From assembly GCF_031157525.1 (NCBI RefSeq), contig NZ_JAVIXR010000002.1, positions 310,001 to 374,000 on the forward strand: DNA of 64,000 nt, written 5' to 3'. Positions 16,063 through 23,856 of this stretch are shown piece after piece. Origin of the DNA: Marinobacter sediminicola (GTDB taxonomy: Bacteria > Pseudomonadota > Gammaproteobacteria > Pseudomonadales > Oleiphilaceae). Positions within the stretch are counted from its first letter, which is position 1. Every line of letters begins with the position of its first letter. Both the position numbers and the translations under genes were made by a program. The notes beneath the pieces are model-generated. The model saw only the letters and a program-made list of their open reading frames with translations, made no database searches and was not told the DNA's origin.

Positions 16063-17598
16063 TCAGCCGTAAACCAGCCCTGGCAACCAGGTGACAACAC
16101 CCGGGATAGCGATGCACACCATCAAACCAAAGGCTTGAATAGCAAGAAACACCAGGGAAGATTTGAAGATAGTGCCCATGGATATTTCCGGAGGGCACAC
16201 GCCACGTATGTAAAACAGTGCATAGCCAAAAGGCGGGCTAAGAAAAGACATCTGCATGTTCACGAGATACAGCACCCCGAACCAGAGCACGACGTCATCG
16301 CCATCTACTGGCGGCAATCCGAAAAGGCCTTCAAACGTCAGCGCTTTCACGATTGGGATGAAGATAGGGACAGCCAAAAGAAGAATGCCAACCCAATCCA
16401 GGAACATGCCCAGCACGATCAGCAACCCCATCAAGAGGAACAAAATGCCGTAGGACGACATGCCGGTACTCAGAATGGAATCTGTTACAAATTGCTGGCC
16501 ACCCTGGAGAATATAGAAGCCGACAAACACAGAAGCCCCGAACATGATCCACAACACCATGGCAGAGGCTTTAGCCGTGGTTATGGAGGCTTCACGCAGT
16601 CCACTGATGTTGAACTTGCCGTGCATAATGGCGACCACGATGGCACCGAACGATCCGATACCCGCAGCTTCAACCGGTGTGGCTATGCCACCGAACAGCA
16701 GGCCAAGTACCAATGCCACCAAAATCAGGGGAGCAATCAGGCCTTTCAGCAGAAGCAGCTTTTCCCGCAGGGAAATACGCTCATCAACCGGAACAGGCGG
16801 CCCAAGGCTTGGGTTAAGCCAACTGCGAATCAGAACATACGCAATATAAAGGCTCGAGAGCATCAGCCCGGGAATAACGGACCCCAGGTAAAGCTCGCCC
16901 ACCGACTGCTGCGCCACCACTGCATAGAGAATGGCAAGAATGGAGGGTGGGATAAGAATGCCCAAGGTACCGCCCGCCATAATGGAACCAATGGCGATTT
17001 TATGGTCGTAGCCACGCTTCAGCATGGCAGGCAGAGCGATGATGCCCATGGTTACAACCGCAGCACCGATTACCCCCACCATGGCAGCCAAAAGCGTGGA
17101 GGCCAGTATGGTTGCTGTTGCAAGACCACCACTTAGGCCGCCCATCCATTTGTAGACCACACTGAACATTTCCTCGATCAGCCCCGCACGCTCCAGCATG
17201 GACGCCATGAAAATAAATAGCGGAATCGCAGCCAGATCGGAGTTGGTCATCATCGGGAATATCCGGCTGGGCACGATGTTGAGCATCATCGCATCCCCTA
17301 CCAGATACACGAACAGCACCCCGAGGCCACCCGTAACGAAGGCCAGTGGCAAGCCCATCATCAGGGCAACGAAAAGCGAGCCAAACATCAGATAGGTAAG
17401 CGGGCCGATTTCAACACTGGCAAGACTGCCAGCAAACTTGAAAAGGAATTTGTCGTCGCTGAATGGATCGTAGAACAGGATGTTGATCATCTCGACACAG
17501 ATGACAAACCCGAAGCCTATGGTGGCCAGAATCATCAGCCAGGTGCCGAGCTTACCCGACAGAGTAGGCCCTGAAGCAGTCGGTGTACTGGTAGTCAT
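16063..17598 (-). CDS. dctM: TRAP transporter large membrane subunit
   Basis: The product is 511 residues, with about 12-13 membrane helices in the DctM arrangement (GLPLAFVTGGLGVLFVYLVGD near the N-terminus; GGTLGILIPPSILAILYAVVAQQSVGELYLG, conserved in all DctM; FLDWVGILLLAVPIFIPI). It forms the Na+-driven translocation pore together with DctQ, taking substrate from the periplasmic DctP. The ATG overlaps the dctQ stop by 4 bp (translational coupling). It is slightly longer than a typical DctM (about 430) because of an N-terminal extra segment (1-60) and a long loop. The neighbouring glcDEF genes suggest glycolate or a related 2-hydroxyacid as substrate. Confidence 0.94.
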   Translation of the reverse strand: MTTSTPTASGPTLSGKLGTWLMILATIGFGFVICVEMINILFYDPFSDDKFLFKFAGSLASVEIGPLTYLMFGSLFVALMMGLPLAFVTGGLGVLFVYLVGDAMMLNIVPSRIFPMMTNSDLAAIPLFIFMASMLERAGLIEEMFSVVYKWMGGLSGGLATATILASTLLAAMVGVIGAAVVTMGIIALPAMLKRGYDHKIAIGSIMAGGTLGILIPPSILAILYAVVAQQSVGELYLGSVIPGLMLSSLYIAYVLIRSWLNPSLGPPVPVDERISLREKLLLLKGLIAPLILVALVLGLLFGGIATPVEAAGIGSFGAIVVAIMHGKFNISGLREASITTAKASAMVLWIMFGASVFVGFYILQGGQQFVTDSILSTGMSSYGILFLLMGLLIVLGMFLDWVGILLLAVPIFIPIVKALTFEGLFGLPPVDGDDVVLWFGVLYLVNMQMSFLSPPFGYALFYIRGVCPPEISMGTIFKSSLVFLAIQAFGLMVCIAIPGVVTWLPGLVYG

Positions 17599-18299
17599 GC
17601 GGCACGCTCCTGTCCAAGGCGAACAAATAGAACAATATCCTTAATGAGCTTGGATATGCCCGCGAGCAGCAGCAAGGTGGAGCCAAGCATCATCATGCCT
17701 TTAACCGGCCAGTACTGAATGCCCCAAGTCTCAACGGTGGTTTCATTCATGGAGTATGAGTTCTCGAAAAAGGTCCAGGAGGTAACCATGAGTACCAAGG
17801 CAAACACGAAGAAAAACATTGAAGTGAAAATATCCATGCCGATCCTGCCCCGCACCGGCAAGAGGTTGTAAACCACATCCACCCGCACATGGGCGCCATG
17901 GAGCATGGCAAAGGCGCCTGCCAGCAGGTACTGCATACCCAGCAACAGGAAGCTGGCTTCGTGCACCCACACCGTGGGTTGGTTGAACATGTACCGCATG
18001 ACGACTTCGAAAAAATAGAAAACCACCGCGTTGACCGTCCAAAAGGCCACAAACTCGCCAGATTTCTCACTGATCCAGTCAATAATGCGGGTAAACCAGT
18101 TACCTTCGAACTTCAGGTAAACCAGAGGGTCATCTTCCATAGCCTGCAGTTCACCCGGCGTCATGCCAGGCTCTGCGGGTTCGCCGCCCCGGGCGCAAGC
18201 CCATTTGTGCCACCCCATCATGATGAGCGGCATCACCGCTAGCCAGCCCCAGTACATCCAGTGCGGCATTACAAATCCAAAGCCTTCCAGATCAGACAT
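17595..18299 (-). CDS. dctQ: TRAP transporter small membrane subunit, N-terminally extended
   Basis: The 234 residues exceed the usual 160-180 for DctQ. The four-helix DctQ core covers about 80-225 (FWTVNAVVFYFFEVVMRYMF..PTVWVHEASFLLLG; GAHVRVDVVYNLLP). In front is an additional hydrophobic helix (about 12-29, PHWMYWGWLAVMPLIMMG) followed by a 50-residue soluble linker (GEPAEPGMTPGELQAMEDD). The extension may be an extra membrane anchor. It is co-transcribed with dctP, from which it is separated by a hairpin, and coupled to dctM. Confidence 0.9.
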   Translation of the reverse strand: MSDLEGFGFVMPHWMYWGWLAVMPLIMMGWHKWACARGGEPAEPGMTPGELQAMEDDPLVYLKFEGNWFTRIIDWISEKSGEFVAFWTVNAVVFYFFEVVMRYMFNQPTVWVHEASFLLLGMQYLLAGAFAMLHGAHVRVDVVYNLLPVRGRIGMDIFTSMFFFVFALVLMVTSWTFFENSYSMNETTVETWGIQYWPVKGMMMLGSTLLLLAGISKLIKDIVLFVRLGQERAA

Positions 18300-18324
18300 A
18301 CGCTTACTACCTCAGCCATAAAAC

Positions 18325-18371
18325 GGGGAAGGAGGCGCTCCGCTATTCAGGAGCAATTCCTAGCCTTCCCC
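18325..18371 (-). terminator. Hairpin between dctP and dctQ
   Basis: On the reverse strand GGGGAAGG pairs with CCTTCCCC, enclosing a further GCTCC/GGAGC stem. No T run follows. Placed right after the binding-protein gene, it probably stabilises or partly terminates the transcript so that DctP is made in excess over DctQM. Confidence 0.6.
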
Positions 18372-18404
18372 ACTGTGCTTTTATTGTTATCAGGTAACGC
18401 AGGC

Positions 18405-19541
18405 TTACTTGCCTTTGACGCCTTCCAGATCAGACTCGCTCACATAACCAACGGTGTCGTTCATCATGTATTCAAGCTGCATATCGAAGATGGCGCGGGC
18501 ATCCTCATCCTTGTTCGCCCACTTGTACCAGATCGGAATCGCGGCACGGCGAAACTCGGCAAGGTCATCCTGGCTGAGGCGGGATACCGTATCGCCGTCG
18601 GCCCGGAACTTCTTCATGGCTTCGATGTTGCGCTTCTGAATGGTGAGGTAGTGAATCTGGGAGTAATTGCGGACTTCATCTTCCACCAGCTTTTGCAGTT
18701 TCGGATCAAGGTTGTTCCAGTTTCGCAAATTGACGGTGAGGTCCATCAAGTCCACTGGCTGGTAGATAGACATAACACCGGGAGGGCCGAACATGATGTA
18801 GTCCGTCACCTGTGAGAAGCCCAGTTCGTAGTTCACCGCAGGGCCAACGTAGTCCGCTGCATCAATGGTGCCTTTTTCCAGTGCAGGGAAAATATCAGAG
18901 CCGGGTAAGCTCACCGTCGAGACACCAAACTGCTGGAACACTTCGGCGACCATTCCGCCGGGCACTCGAATCTTCATGCCCTTCAAATCGCTCAGTTTGT
19001 TAACCGGCTTTTTGGAGTGGATGATGTTGGCATCGTGCTGAATGGGGCCCACGTAAAATAGACCATACTTTTTATAGATTTCCCGGGCCTTCTCCAACAT
19101 ACCCATGGAGTAGAACATGGTGTCCCACTGGTGCGGCTGATCCGGGCCTGCAGGATAGGAAGACAGAAATACCGATGCCGGAATCTTGCCAGACCAGTAC
19201 AAGGTGAACGGGTTCATCCCTTGCAGCACGCCATTACGCACGGCTTCGAACAGGGCGTTGTTATCGGCAGCAACCGCCTTGGCTGGGAACGGCTTGAAAA
19301 TAAGCTCGCCGCCGCTTTTTTCCTTGATGCTCTCGCACCATTCTTCAAACAGGTCATAGCCGACAGTGCCTGCATCCCAAACTGACTGAATTTTCCAGGT
19401 TGTGGCGGCGTGAGCCTGGCCCGCCCCCATCATCAGCGCACCCGCCAGAGCGGTGCCAAGAGCTGCAGTTTTCAGAAAACCCCTGCGCTGCGAAACTGCG
19501 CCGGCTCCGCAATTATTGGTATTGGTCTTGCTCGGTTTCAT
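18405..19541 (-). CDS. dctP: TRAP transporter periplasmic substrate-binding protein, Tat-type signal
   Basis: The product is 378 residues. The N-terminus carries a twin-arginine signal (SQRRGFLKTAALGTALAGAL...GQAHA), so it is probably exported folded by Tat. The mature part is a DctP family fold (TWKIQSVWDAGTVGYDLFEEW; KGMKIRVPGGMVAEVFQQFG with the conserved Arg that binds substrate carboxylate; DAADYVGPAVNYELG). ATG 19541 is chosen over the upstream open frame because GGAG lies 10 nt before it and the signal peptide then starts at the N-terminus. It is the first gene of the operon; the promoter lies next to the twin palindromes at 19664 and 19781. Confidence 0.93.
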   Translation of the reverse strand: MKPSKTNTNNCGAGAVSQRRGFLKTAALGTALAGALMMGAGQAHAATTWKIQSVWDAGTVGYDLFEEWCESIKEKSGGELIFKPFPAKAVAADNNALFEAVRNGVLQGMNPFTLYWSGKIPASVFLSSYPAGPDQPHQWDTMFYSMGMLEKAREIYKKYGLFYVGPIQHDANIIHSKKPVNKLSDLKGMKIRVPGGMVAEVFQQFGVSTVSLPGSDIFPALEKGTIDAADYVGPAVNYELGFSQVTDYIMFGPPGVMSIYQPVDLMDLTVNLRNWNNLDPKLQKLVEDEVRNYSQIHYLTIQKRNIEAMKKFRADGDTVSRLSQDDLAEFRRAAIPIWYKWANKDEDARAIFDMQLEYMMNDTVGYVSESDLEGVKGK

Positions 19542-19663
19542 CGAGACATCTCCGCTAAAATTGTTGTTATGTTTTTTTGTAGAGCTCTGAGCAACACCGG
19601 CTTCATACCCGGTATCAAAAACGATATTCGTTGGCGGTACTTGTTTAGTCCAGCAAAGAGAGC

Positions 19664-19678
19664 ACTGGTCAGACCAGT
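19664..19678. promoter_or_regulatory. FadR/GntR-family operator, copy 1
   Basis: ACTGGTC-A-GACCAGT is a perfect 15-bp palindrome containing TGGT-n3-ACCA, the core recognised by GlcC/LldR/PdhR-type regulators. It lies 123 bp upstream of the dctP start, in the divergent promoter region. Confidence 0.8.
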
Positions 19679-19780
19679 TTCTGTAACTGGCAAAATGGAC
19701 GAATGCGGCCCAATCAGCCATATTCAAAGGGCTGTCGTATTGCGGGCAGCGTTAACCAGATAACAACAATGACAACCAGC

Positions 19781-19795
19781 ACTGGTCAGACCAGT
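19781..19795. promoter_or_regulatory. FadR/GntR-family operator, copy 2
   Basis: This is the identical 15-mer to copy 1, centred 117 bp away. It lies 18 bp before the preferred regulator start at 19814, in its likely leader, where it would allow autoregulation. If the upstream ATG at 19769 were used, it would be inside the coding region. Confidence 0.8.
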
Positions 19796-19813
19796 GACCC
19801 CGCAGGCAAGAAA

Positions 19814-20572
19814 ATGGCTATTTCACGTGAAGTCTCGTACCGACTGGAAAGGCTTATCCTTGATGGAGGCTTGGCGCCAGAACAAAAAATACCTTCAGAG
19901 CGGCAACTTGCAGCGCGCCTTCGGGTTTCGCGGTCGGTGATTCGCGAAGCGCTTCATGAGCTTCAGGGGCGCGGTGTTATAGAAACCCGCCACGGCAAGG
20001 GCTCCTTCGTTTCCACAATGGTGCCCGGGTCTGGCGACCTCCGCGAGCAAGGCCCTCTAATGCATCTTTTTGAAGGGCATCCACGAACCCTCTACGATTT
20101 GCTGGAAGTTCGGGAACAACTGGAGGGGCAAGCTGCTTTCCTGGCAGCCAAGCGTGCAACCAGCCTGGATCATCATCGGATCACTAAAGCCTACAGGGCG
20201 TTGGAAGAAACAGACCCGCTTAGCAATGCCCGGCCAGATCACGGCTTCCATCAGGCAATTGTTGAGGCTTCGCATAATCCGATTCTGGTTCATGTACTCA
20301 ACAGCCTCAAAAACATGATGCTGATGACGGTGCAGGCATCTGTCGCCAATCTCAACCCCAGGGCCGAAAAGCGCAAGAAAATTGTGCAGCAGCATCGCCA
20401 ACTCTATGAAGCCATTATGGCTGGCCGACCCGCAAGCGCGCAGAAAGTGGCCATGGCCCATGTACGCTTTGTAAGTGAATCCATGCGCGACATGGAAAGC
20501 GAAGGCAGCGAGCTTATACGCATTCCAGTTTTGCCGGAAACAGCGGGGAATCCACACCACATCAGCGGCTGA
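19814..20572 (+). CDS. glcC: GntR-family (FadR subfamily) regulator of the glycolate operon, GlcC-like
   Basis: The product is 252 residues from ATG 19814 (MAISREVSYRLERLILDGGL). This gives the same N-terminal length as E. coli GlcC (254), whereas starts at 19769 or 19703 would add residues upstream of the first helix. The winged helix at about 5-70 (IPSERQLAARLRVSRSVIREALHELQGRGVIETRHGKGSF) is standard for GntR. The all-helical FCD domain at about 90-240 has D/H ligand positions (DHGFHQAIVEASHN, HRQLYEAIMAGR). It is divergent from dctPQM-glcGDEF and is expected to bind the two palindromes at 19664-19678 and 19781-19795, responding to glycolate or a related acid. The ribosome site before 19814 is weak (AGGCAAG). 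Confidence 0.82.
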   Translation: MAISREVSYRLERLILDGGLAPEQKIPSERQLAARLRVSRSVIREALHELQGRGVIETRHGKGSFVSTMVPGSGDLREQGPLMHLFEGHPRTLYDLLEVREQLEGQAAFLAAKRATSLDHHRITKAYRALEETDPLSNARPDHGFHQAIVEASHNPILVHVLNSLKNMMLMTVQASVANLNPRAEKRKKIVQQHRQLYEAIMAGRPASAQKVAMAHVRFVSESMRDMESEGSELIRIPVLPETAGNPHHISG

Positions 20573-20730
20573 AACCAGCAAAATGCTTGCATTGAGCACT
20601 CATTGCGCCACAATACGTGGTCTCAATTACAGGCGCTGAAAAATAACAATACTGTGTGCGTAAGGCATTGATTTCTTCAACCACAGTCCGTAAAACAAGC
20701 GCCCTTGATTTCCAGTTTCAGGAGCCATCC

Positions 20731-21501
20731 ATGGCGGACCAAGCGCCTTTGATCTGCAAGGACATACATAAGACCTTTGCCGAGCTTGAAGTGCTCAAAG
20801 GTATTTCACTCGAAACCCGCAAAGGCGATGTGGTTTCTCTGATCGGCAGTTCCGGCTCTGGTAAAAGTACCTTTCTGCGTTGCATCAACCTGCTGGAAAC
20901 ACCCACCTCCGGTGACATCATTGTTCACGGCGACCCCATAAGGTTTACCAATAACCGCAAGGGCGAGCGTATTCCGGCGGATAACAAACAGGTCGAACTG
21001 ATTCGCGCCAAGCTTTCCATGGTCTTCCAAGGTTTCAATCTCTGGTCTCACATGACGGTGCTGGAAAACATTATTGAAGCGCCAATCAACGTACTTAAAG
21101 TTCCTAAAAAGGAAGCCATTGAACGGGCAGAGGCTTACCTGAACAAGGTGGGCATATACGAGCGCAAGGATTACTACCCGGCTCAGATGTCGGGGGGCCA
21201 GCAGCAGCGGGCAGCCATAGCCCGAGCATTGGCCATGGAACCGGAAGTGATGCTGTTTGACGAGCCAACCTCAGCACTGGACCCGGAGTTGGTTGGGGAA
21301 GTATTGAAAGTTATGCAAAGTTTGGCCGAGGAAGGCCGCACCATGATCGTAGTAACTCACGAAATGGCATTTGCAAAGGATGTGTCGACTCAGGTGCTGT
21401 TTTTACACCAGGGCGTTATCGAGGAGCAGGGCACACCTCAAAAGGTGTTTGATAACCCTGACTCGGAGCGCATGAAACAGTTCCTGGCTCCCAAGTTCTG
21501 A
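20731..21501 (+). CDS. aotP: Arginine/ornithine-type ABC transporter ATP-binding protein
   Basis: The product is 256 residues from ATG 20731, which has AGGAG at 20720-20724; the open frame upstream is not needed. Walker A is GSSGSGKST (residues 39-47), the signature is MSGGQQQR, and Walker B is [12 protein letters not shown]. Similarity is to the HisP/AotP/ArtP polar amino-acid family. It energises uptake with AotQ and AotM. It is the first gene of aotP-aotJ-aotQ-aotM-astE. The order and the following astE point to arginine and/or ornithine. Confidence 0.93.
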   Translation: MADQAPLICKDIHKTFAELEVLKGISLETRKGDVVSLIGSSGSGKSTFLRCINLLETPTSGDIIVHGDPIRFTNNRKGERIPADNKQVELIRAKLSMVFQGFNLWSHMTVLENIIEAPINVLKVPKKEAIERAEAYLNKVGIYERKDYYPAQMSGGQQQRAAIARALAMEPEVMLFDEPTSALDPELVGEVLKVMQSLAEEGRTMIVVTHEMAFAKDVSTQVLFLHQGVIEEQGTPQKVFDNPDSERMKQFLAPKF

Positions 21502-21585
21502 CAGGCGGTGCTATCTTTATCGCTGTTGGACATATAGTTTCCAAAAAAATAACGCCCTAGAGGCGATACACTGGAGAAGTGACAC

Positions 21586-22338
21586 ATGAAAAAACTGATG
21601 ATTGCAGCAAGCTGCGCCCTCGCCATGTTTGCTGCAGGTACACAGGCAGACGAGCGTAATTTGCGCATTGCTTTCGACGTACCTTATGAGCCGTTCGAAT
21701 ACAAAGATGAAAATGGTGAGCTGACAGGCTTCGAAGTTGATCTGGCCGCTGCCATGTGTGAAGAAATGAAGGCCGACTGCGAGTTCGTCATTCAGGCTTG
21801 GGACGGCATGATTCCTGGCCTCTTGGCCCGTAAATTCGATCTGATCATGTCTTCCATGTCGATCACGGAGGAGCGTGCTGAGCGGGTTCTTTTCTCTGAG
21901 CCGTACTACAACACGCCAGGCGGCTGGTTTGGCCCGGACAGCTTCAATGCAGACGTTACCGACATGGGCGCCATGAAAGGTAAAACTGTAGGCGTTCAGC
22001 GCGGCACCACTATGGACACCTTTGTTACCGAAGAAATGAGTGGCGTAGTAACCATCAAGCGTTACACCACCGCAGATGACATGGTTCTGGACCTCGAAGG
22101 CCAGCGCCTGGATGTCGTATTTGTTGATTACCCGGTAGGCGAACAGACCGTTCTGACCAAGAAAGGCTTCAAGGAAGTCGGCGAGCCCGTAAAGCTGGGT
22201 GAAGGCGTGGGCGTTGCCATGCGCAAGCGCGACAAAGACGTTGCCGAAGAGGTGAACGCGGCCCTGCGTAAGCTGAAAGAAGACGGCACCTACGATGCCA
22301 TCATGAAAAAGTATTTCGCTTACGACGTAAAAGTCTGA
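21586..22338 (+). CDS. aotJ: Polar amino-acid ABC transporter periplasmic binding protein
   Basis: The product is 250 residues. The signal peptide (MKKLMIAASCALAMFAAGTQA) has an AQA-type cleavage site. The mature SBP_bac_3 domain has LRIAFDVPYEPFEYKDENGELTGFEVDLAAAM, DGMIPGLLARKFDLIMSSMSIT and VGVQRGTT, which match lysine/arginine/ornithine-binding proteins. RBS GGAG is upstream at 21573. A perfect 11-bp hairpin follows in the gap before aotQ, so the protein is probably made in excess. The basic amino-acid ligand is inferred from the neighbouring astE gene. Confidence 0.93.
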   Translation: MKKLMIAASCALAMFAAGTQADERNLRIAFDVPYEPFEYKDENGELTGFEVDLAAAMCEEMKADCEFVIQAWDGMIPGLLARKFDLIMSSMSITEERAERVLFSEPYYNTPGGWFGPDSFNADVTDMGAMKGKTVGVQRGTTMDTFVTEEMSGVVTIKRYTTADDMVLDLEGQRLDVVFVDYPVGEQTVLTKKGFKEVGEPVKLGEGVGVAMRKRDKDVAEEVNAALRKLKEDGTYDAIMKKYFAYDVKV

Positions 22339-22364
22339 CCGTTAAGATCTGATACTTCCAGCCC

Positions 22365-22391
22365 CAGGGGTAGCCGTAGTGGCTACCCCTG
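22365..22391 (+). terminator. Perfect hairpin between aotJ and aotQ
   Basis: CAGGGGTAGCC-gtagt-GGCTACCCCTG forms a perfect 11-bp stem without a T run. It probably protects the aotJ message or causes partial termination, lowering permease expression relative to the binding protein. Confidence 0.7.
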
Positions 22392-22407
22392 ACTACCGGA
22401 CACTCCC

Positions 22408-23112
22408 ATGTTTGATCTGAAAGGCTATGGTCCGGCCCTTTTGAACGGGGCAGTTGTTACCGTAGAACTCGCTTTCCTGTCTCTTGCTCTGGCATTGATT
22501 CTCGGGCTTATTGGCGCGGCTGCAAAGCTGTCAAACAGCCGTGTCGCTGTGGGCATTGCGACCACTTACACCACCCTGATTCGTGGTGTTCCTGATCTGG
22601 TGATGATGCTGCTGTTCTATTATGGCGGCCAGGTGGGCGTGAATATGCTCTCCGACTATATTTGGGAAACCTATGAAGTCGACTTTTTCTTCCAGTTCAA
22701 TCCATTCATTTCTGGCGTGATAACCATCGGGCTGATTTTCGGGGCCTACATGACAGAAACCTTTCGAGGTGCCTTTCTGGCAGTTGAAACCGGACAGATT
22801 GAGGCGGCGCGAGCCTACGGCTTTAGCAAATGGCACACCTTCCGCAGAGTGATGGTTCCACAAATGTTGCGCCATGCCCTACCCGGCATTGGCAATAACT
22901 GGCAAGTTTTGCTCAAAACCACAGCTCTGGTTTCTATTATCGGCCTCACGGATATGGTGCGTGTAGCAGAGGAAGCAGCCAAGGCGGAGCGCATGCCCTT
23001 TCACTTTTTCATTCCGGTGGCGTTTGTGTATCTCGCCCTTACGGCAGGCTCCGAGCTTTTCATTAAGTGGCTCGATAAACGAGCCAATGTCGGCGTGATT
23101 CAGGAGACTTGA
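22408..23112 (+). CDS. aotQ: Polar amino-acid ABC transporter permease
   Basis: This 234-residue protein is a HisQ/AotQ-type permease with about five membrane helices (ALLNGAVVTVELAFLSLALALILGLIGA at the N-terminus). The EAA loop is ETGQIEAARAYGFSKWHTFRRVMVPQMLRHALPGIGNNW, which contacts the ATPase. The TGA is 2 nt before the aotM ATG. It forms the heterodimeric pore with AotM. Confidence 0.92.
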   Translation: MFDLKGYGPALLNGAVVTVELAFLSLALALILGLIGAAAKLSNSRVAVGIATTYTTLIRGVPDLVMMLLFYYGGQVGVNMLSDYIWETYEVDFFFQFNPFISGVITIGLIFGAYMTETFRGAFLAVETGQIEAARAYGFSKWHTFRRVMVPQMLRHALPGIGNNWQVLLKTTALVSIIGLTDMVRVAEEAAKAERMPFHFFIPVAFVYLALTAGSELFIKWLDKRANVGVIQET

Positions 23113-23114
23113 TA

Positions 23115-23840
23115 ATGCCACCCGACTTTATTGCTGCCTGGCTTAACAAGAACGACATTTTTACGGCCATGACCATCATGGAGTACTGGGATGGGATGGT
23201 CACGACCGTTCAACTGGTATTTCTGTGCCTGATTATCGGGCTTGTGTTTGCGGTTCCTCTGGCGATTCTTCGCACGGTTAAAAACCCGTTTGTGTCTGGC
23301 CCTGTGTGGCTTTACACCTATCTTTTCCGTGGCACGCCGCTGCTGATTCAACTGTATATTATTTACTATGGCGTCGCCCAGATTCCCGGCATTCAGGAAA
23401 CCTTCTGGTGGGAGATTTTCCGGGAGCCGTTTTACCCTGCCCTGCTGGCCTTCACATTGAACACCTGCGCCTACACCACTGAGATTATCCGTGGTGCGAT
23501 CATTTCTACGCCCCATGGTGAAATTGAGGCGGCGAAGGCTTACGGTATGAATTGGTTTATGCGGATGCGGCGCATTGTGTTGCCAAGTGCGGCGCGGCGG
23601 GCGGTGCAGGCGTATTCCAATGAGGTTATTTTCATGCTGCACTCGAGTGCGATTGCGAGTGTGGTAACGATTGTGGATCTTACGGGGGCTGCGCGGAATA
23701 TTTATTCGCGGTTTTATGCGCCGTTTGATGCGTTTATTTTTGTGGCGCTTTGCTACATGGTGCTGACCTTTATTCTGGTGTTTGCGTTCCGCAAGCTTGA
23801 GAATCATTTGTTGCGGCATCAGCGGCCTGTTGGGTCCTGA
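23115..23840 (+). CDS. aotM: Polar amino-acid ABC transporter permease
   Basis: The product is 241 residues from ATG 23115, with CAGGAG at 23101-23106; an in-frame TTG at 23109 is rejected. It is HisM/AotM-type with about five helices (MVTTVQLVFLCLIIGLVFAVPLAIL; FRGTPLLIQLYIIYYG) and EAA loop EIEAAKAYGMNWFMRMRRIVLPSAARR. The codon use near the end (23560-23830) is more G/C-ending than the rest of the operon, but there is no other sign of transfer. It is followed by astE after 16 bp. Confidence 0.92.
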   Translation: MPPDFIAAWLNKNDIFTAMTIMEYWDGMVTTVQLVFLCLIIGLVFAVPLAILRTVKNPFVSGPVWLYTYLFRGTPLLIQLYIIYYGVAQIPGIQETFWWEIFREPFYPALLAFTLNTCAYTTEIIRGAIISTPHGEIEAAKAYGMNWFMRMRRIVLPSAARRAVQAYSNEVIFMLHSSAIASVVTIVDLTGAARNIYSRFYAPFDAFIFVALCYMVLTFILVFAFRKLENHLLRHQRPVGS

Positions 23841-23856
23841 ACATAAAGGGAGTTCC

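Noticed and set aside
16135-17136. 333-residue ORF antisense to dctM
   Set aside because: It is a shadow of the real dctM frame; it is His/Gln/Asn-rich and has no ribosome site.
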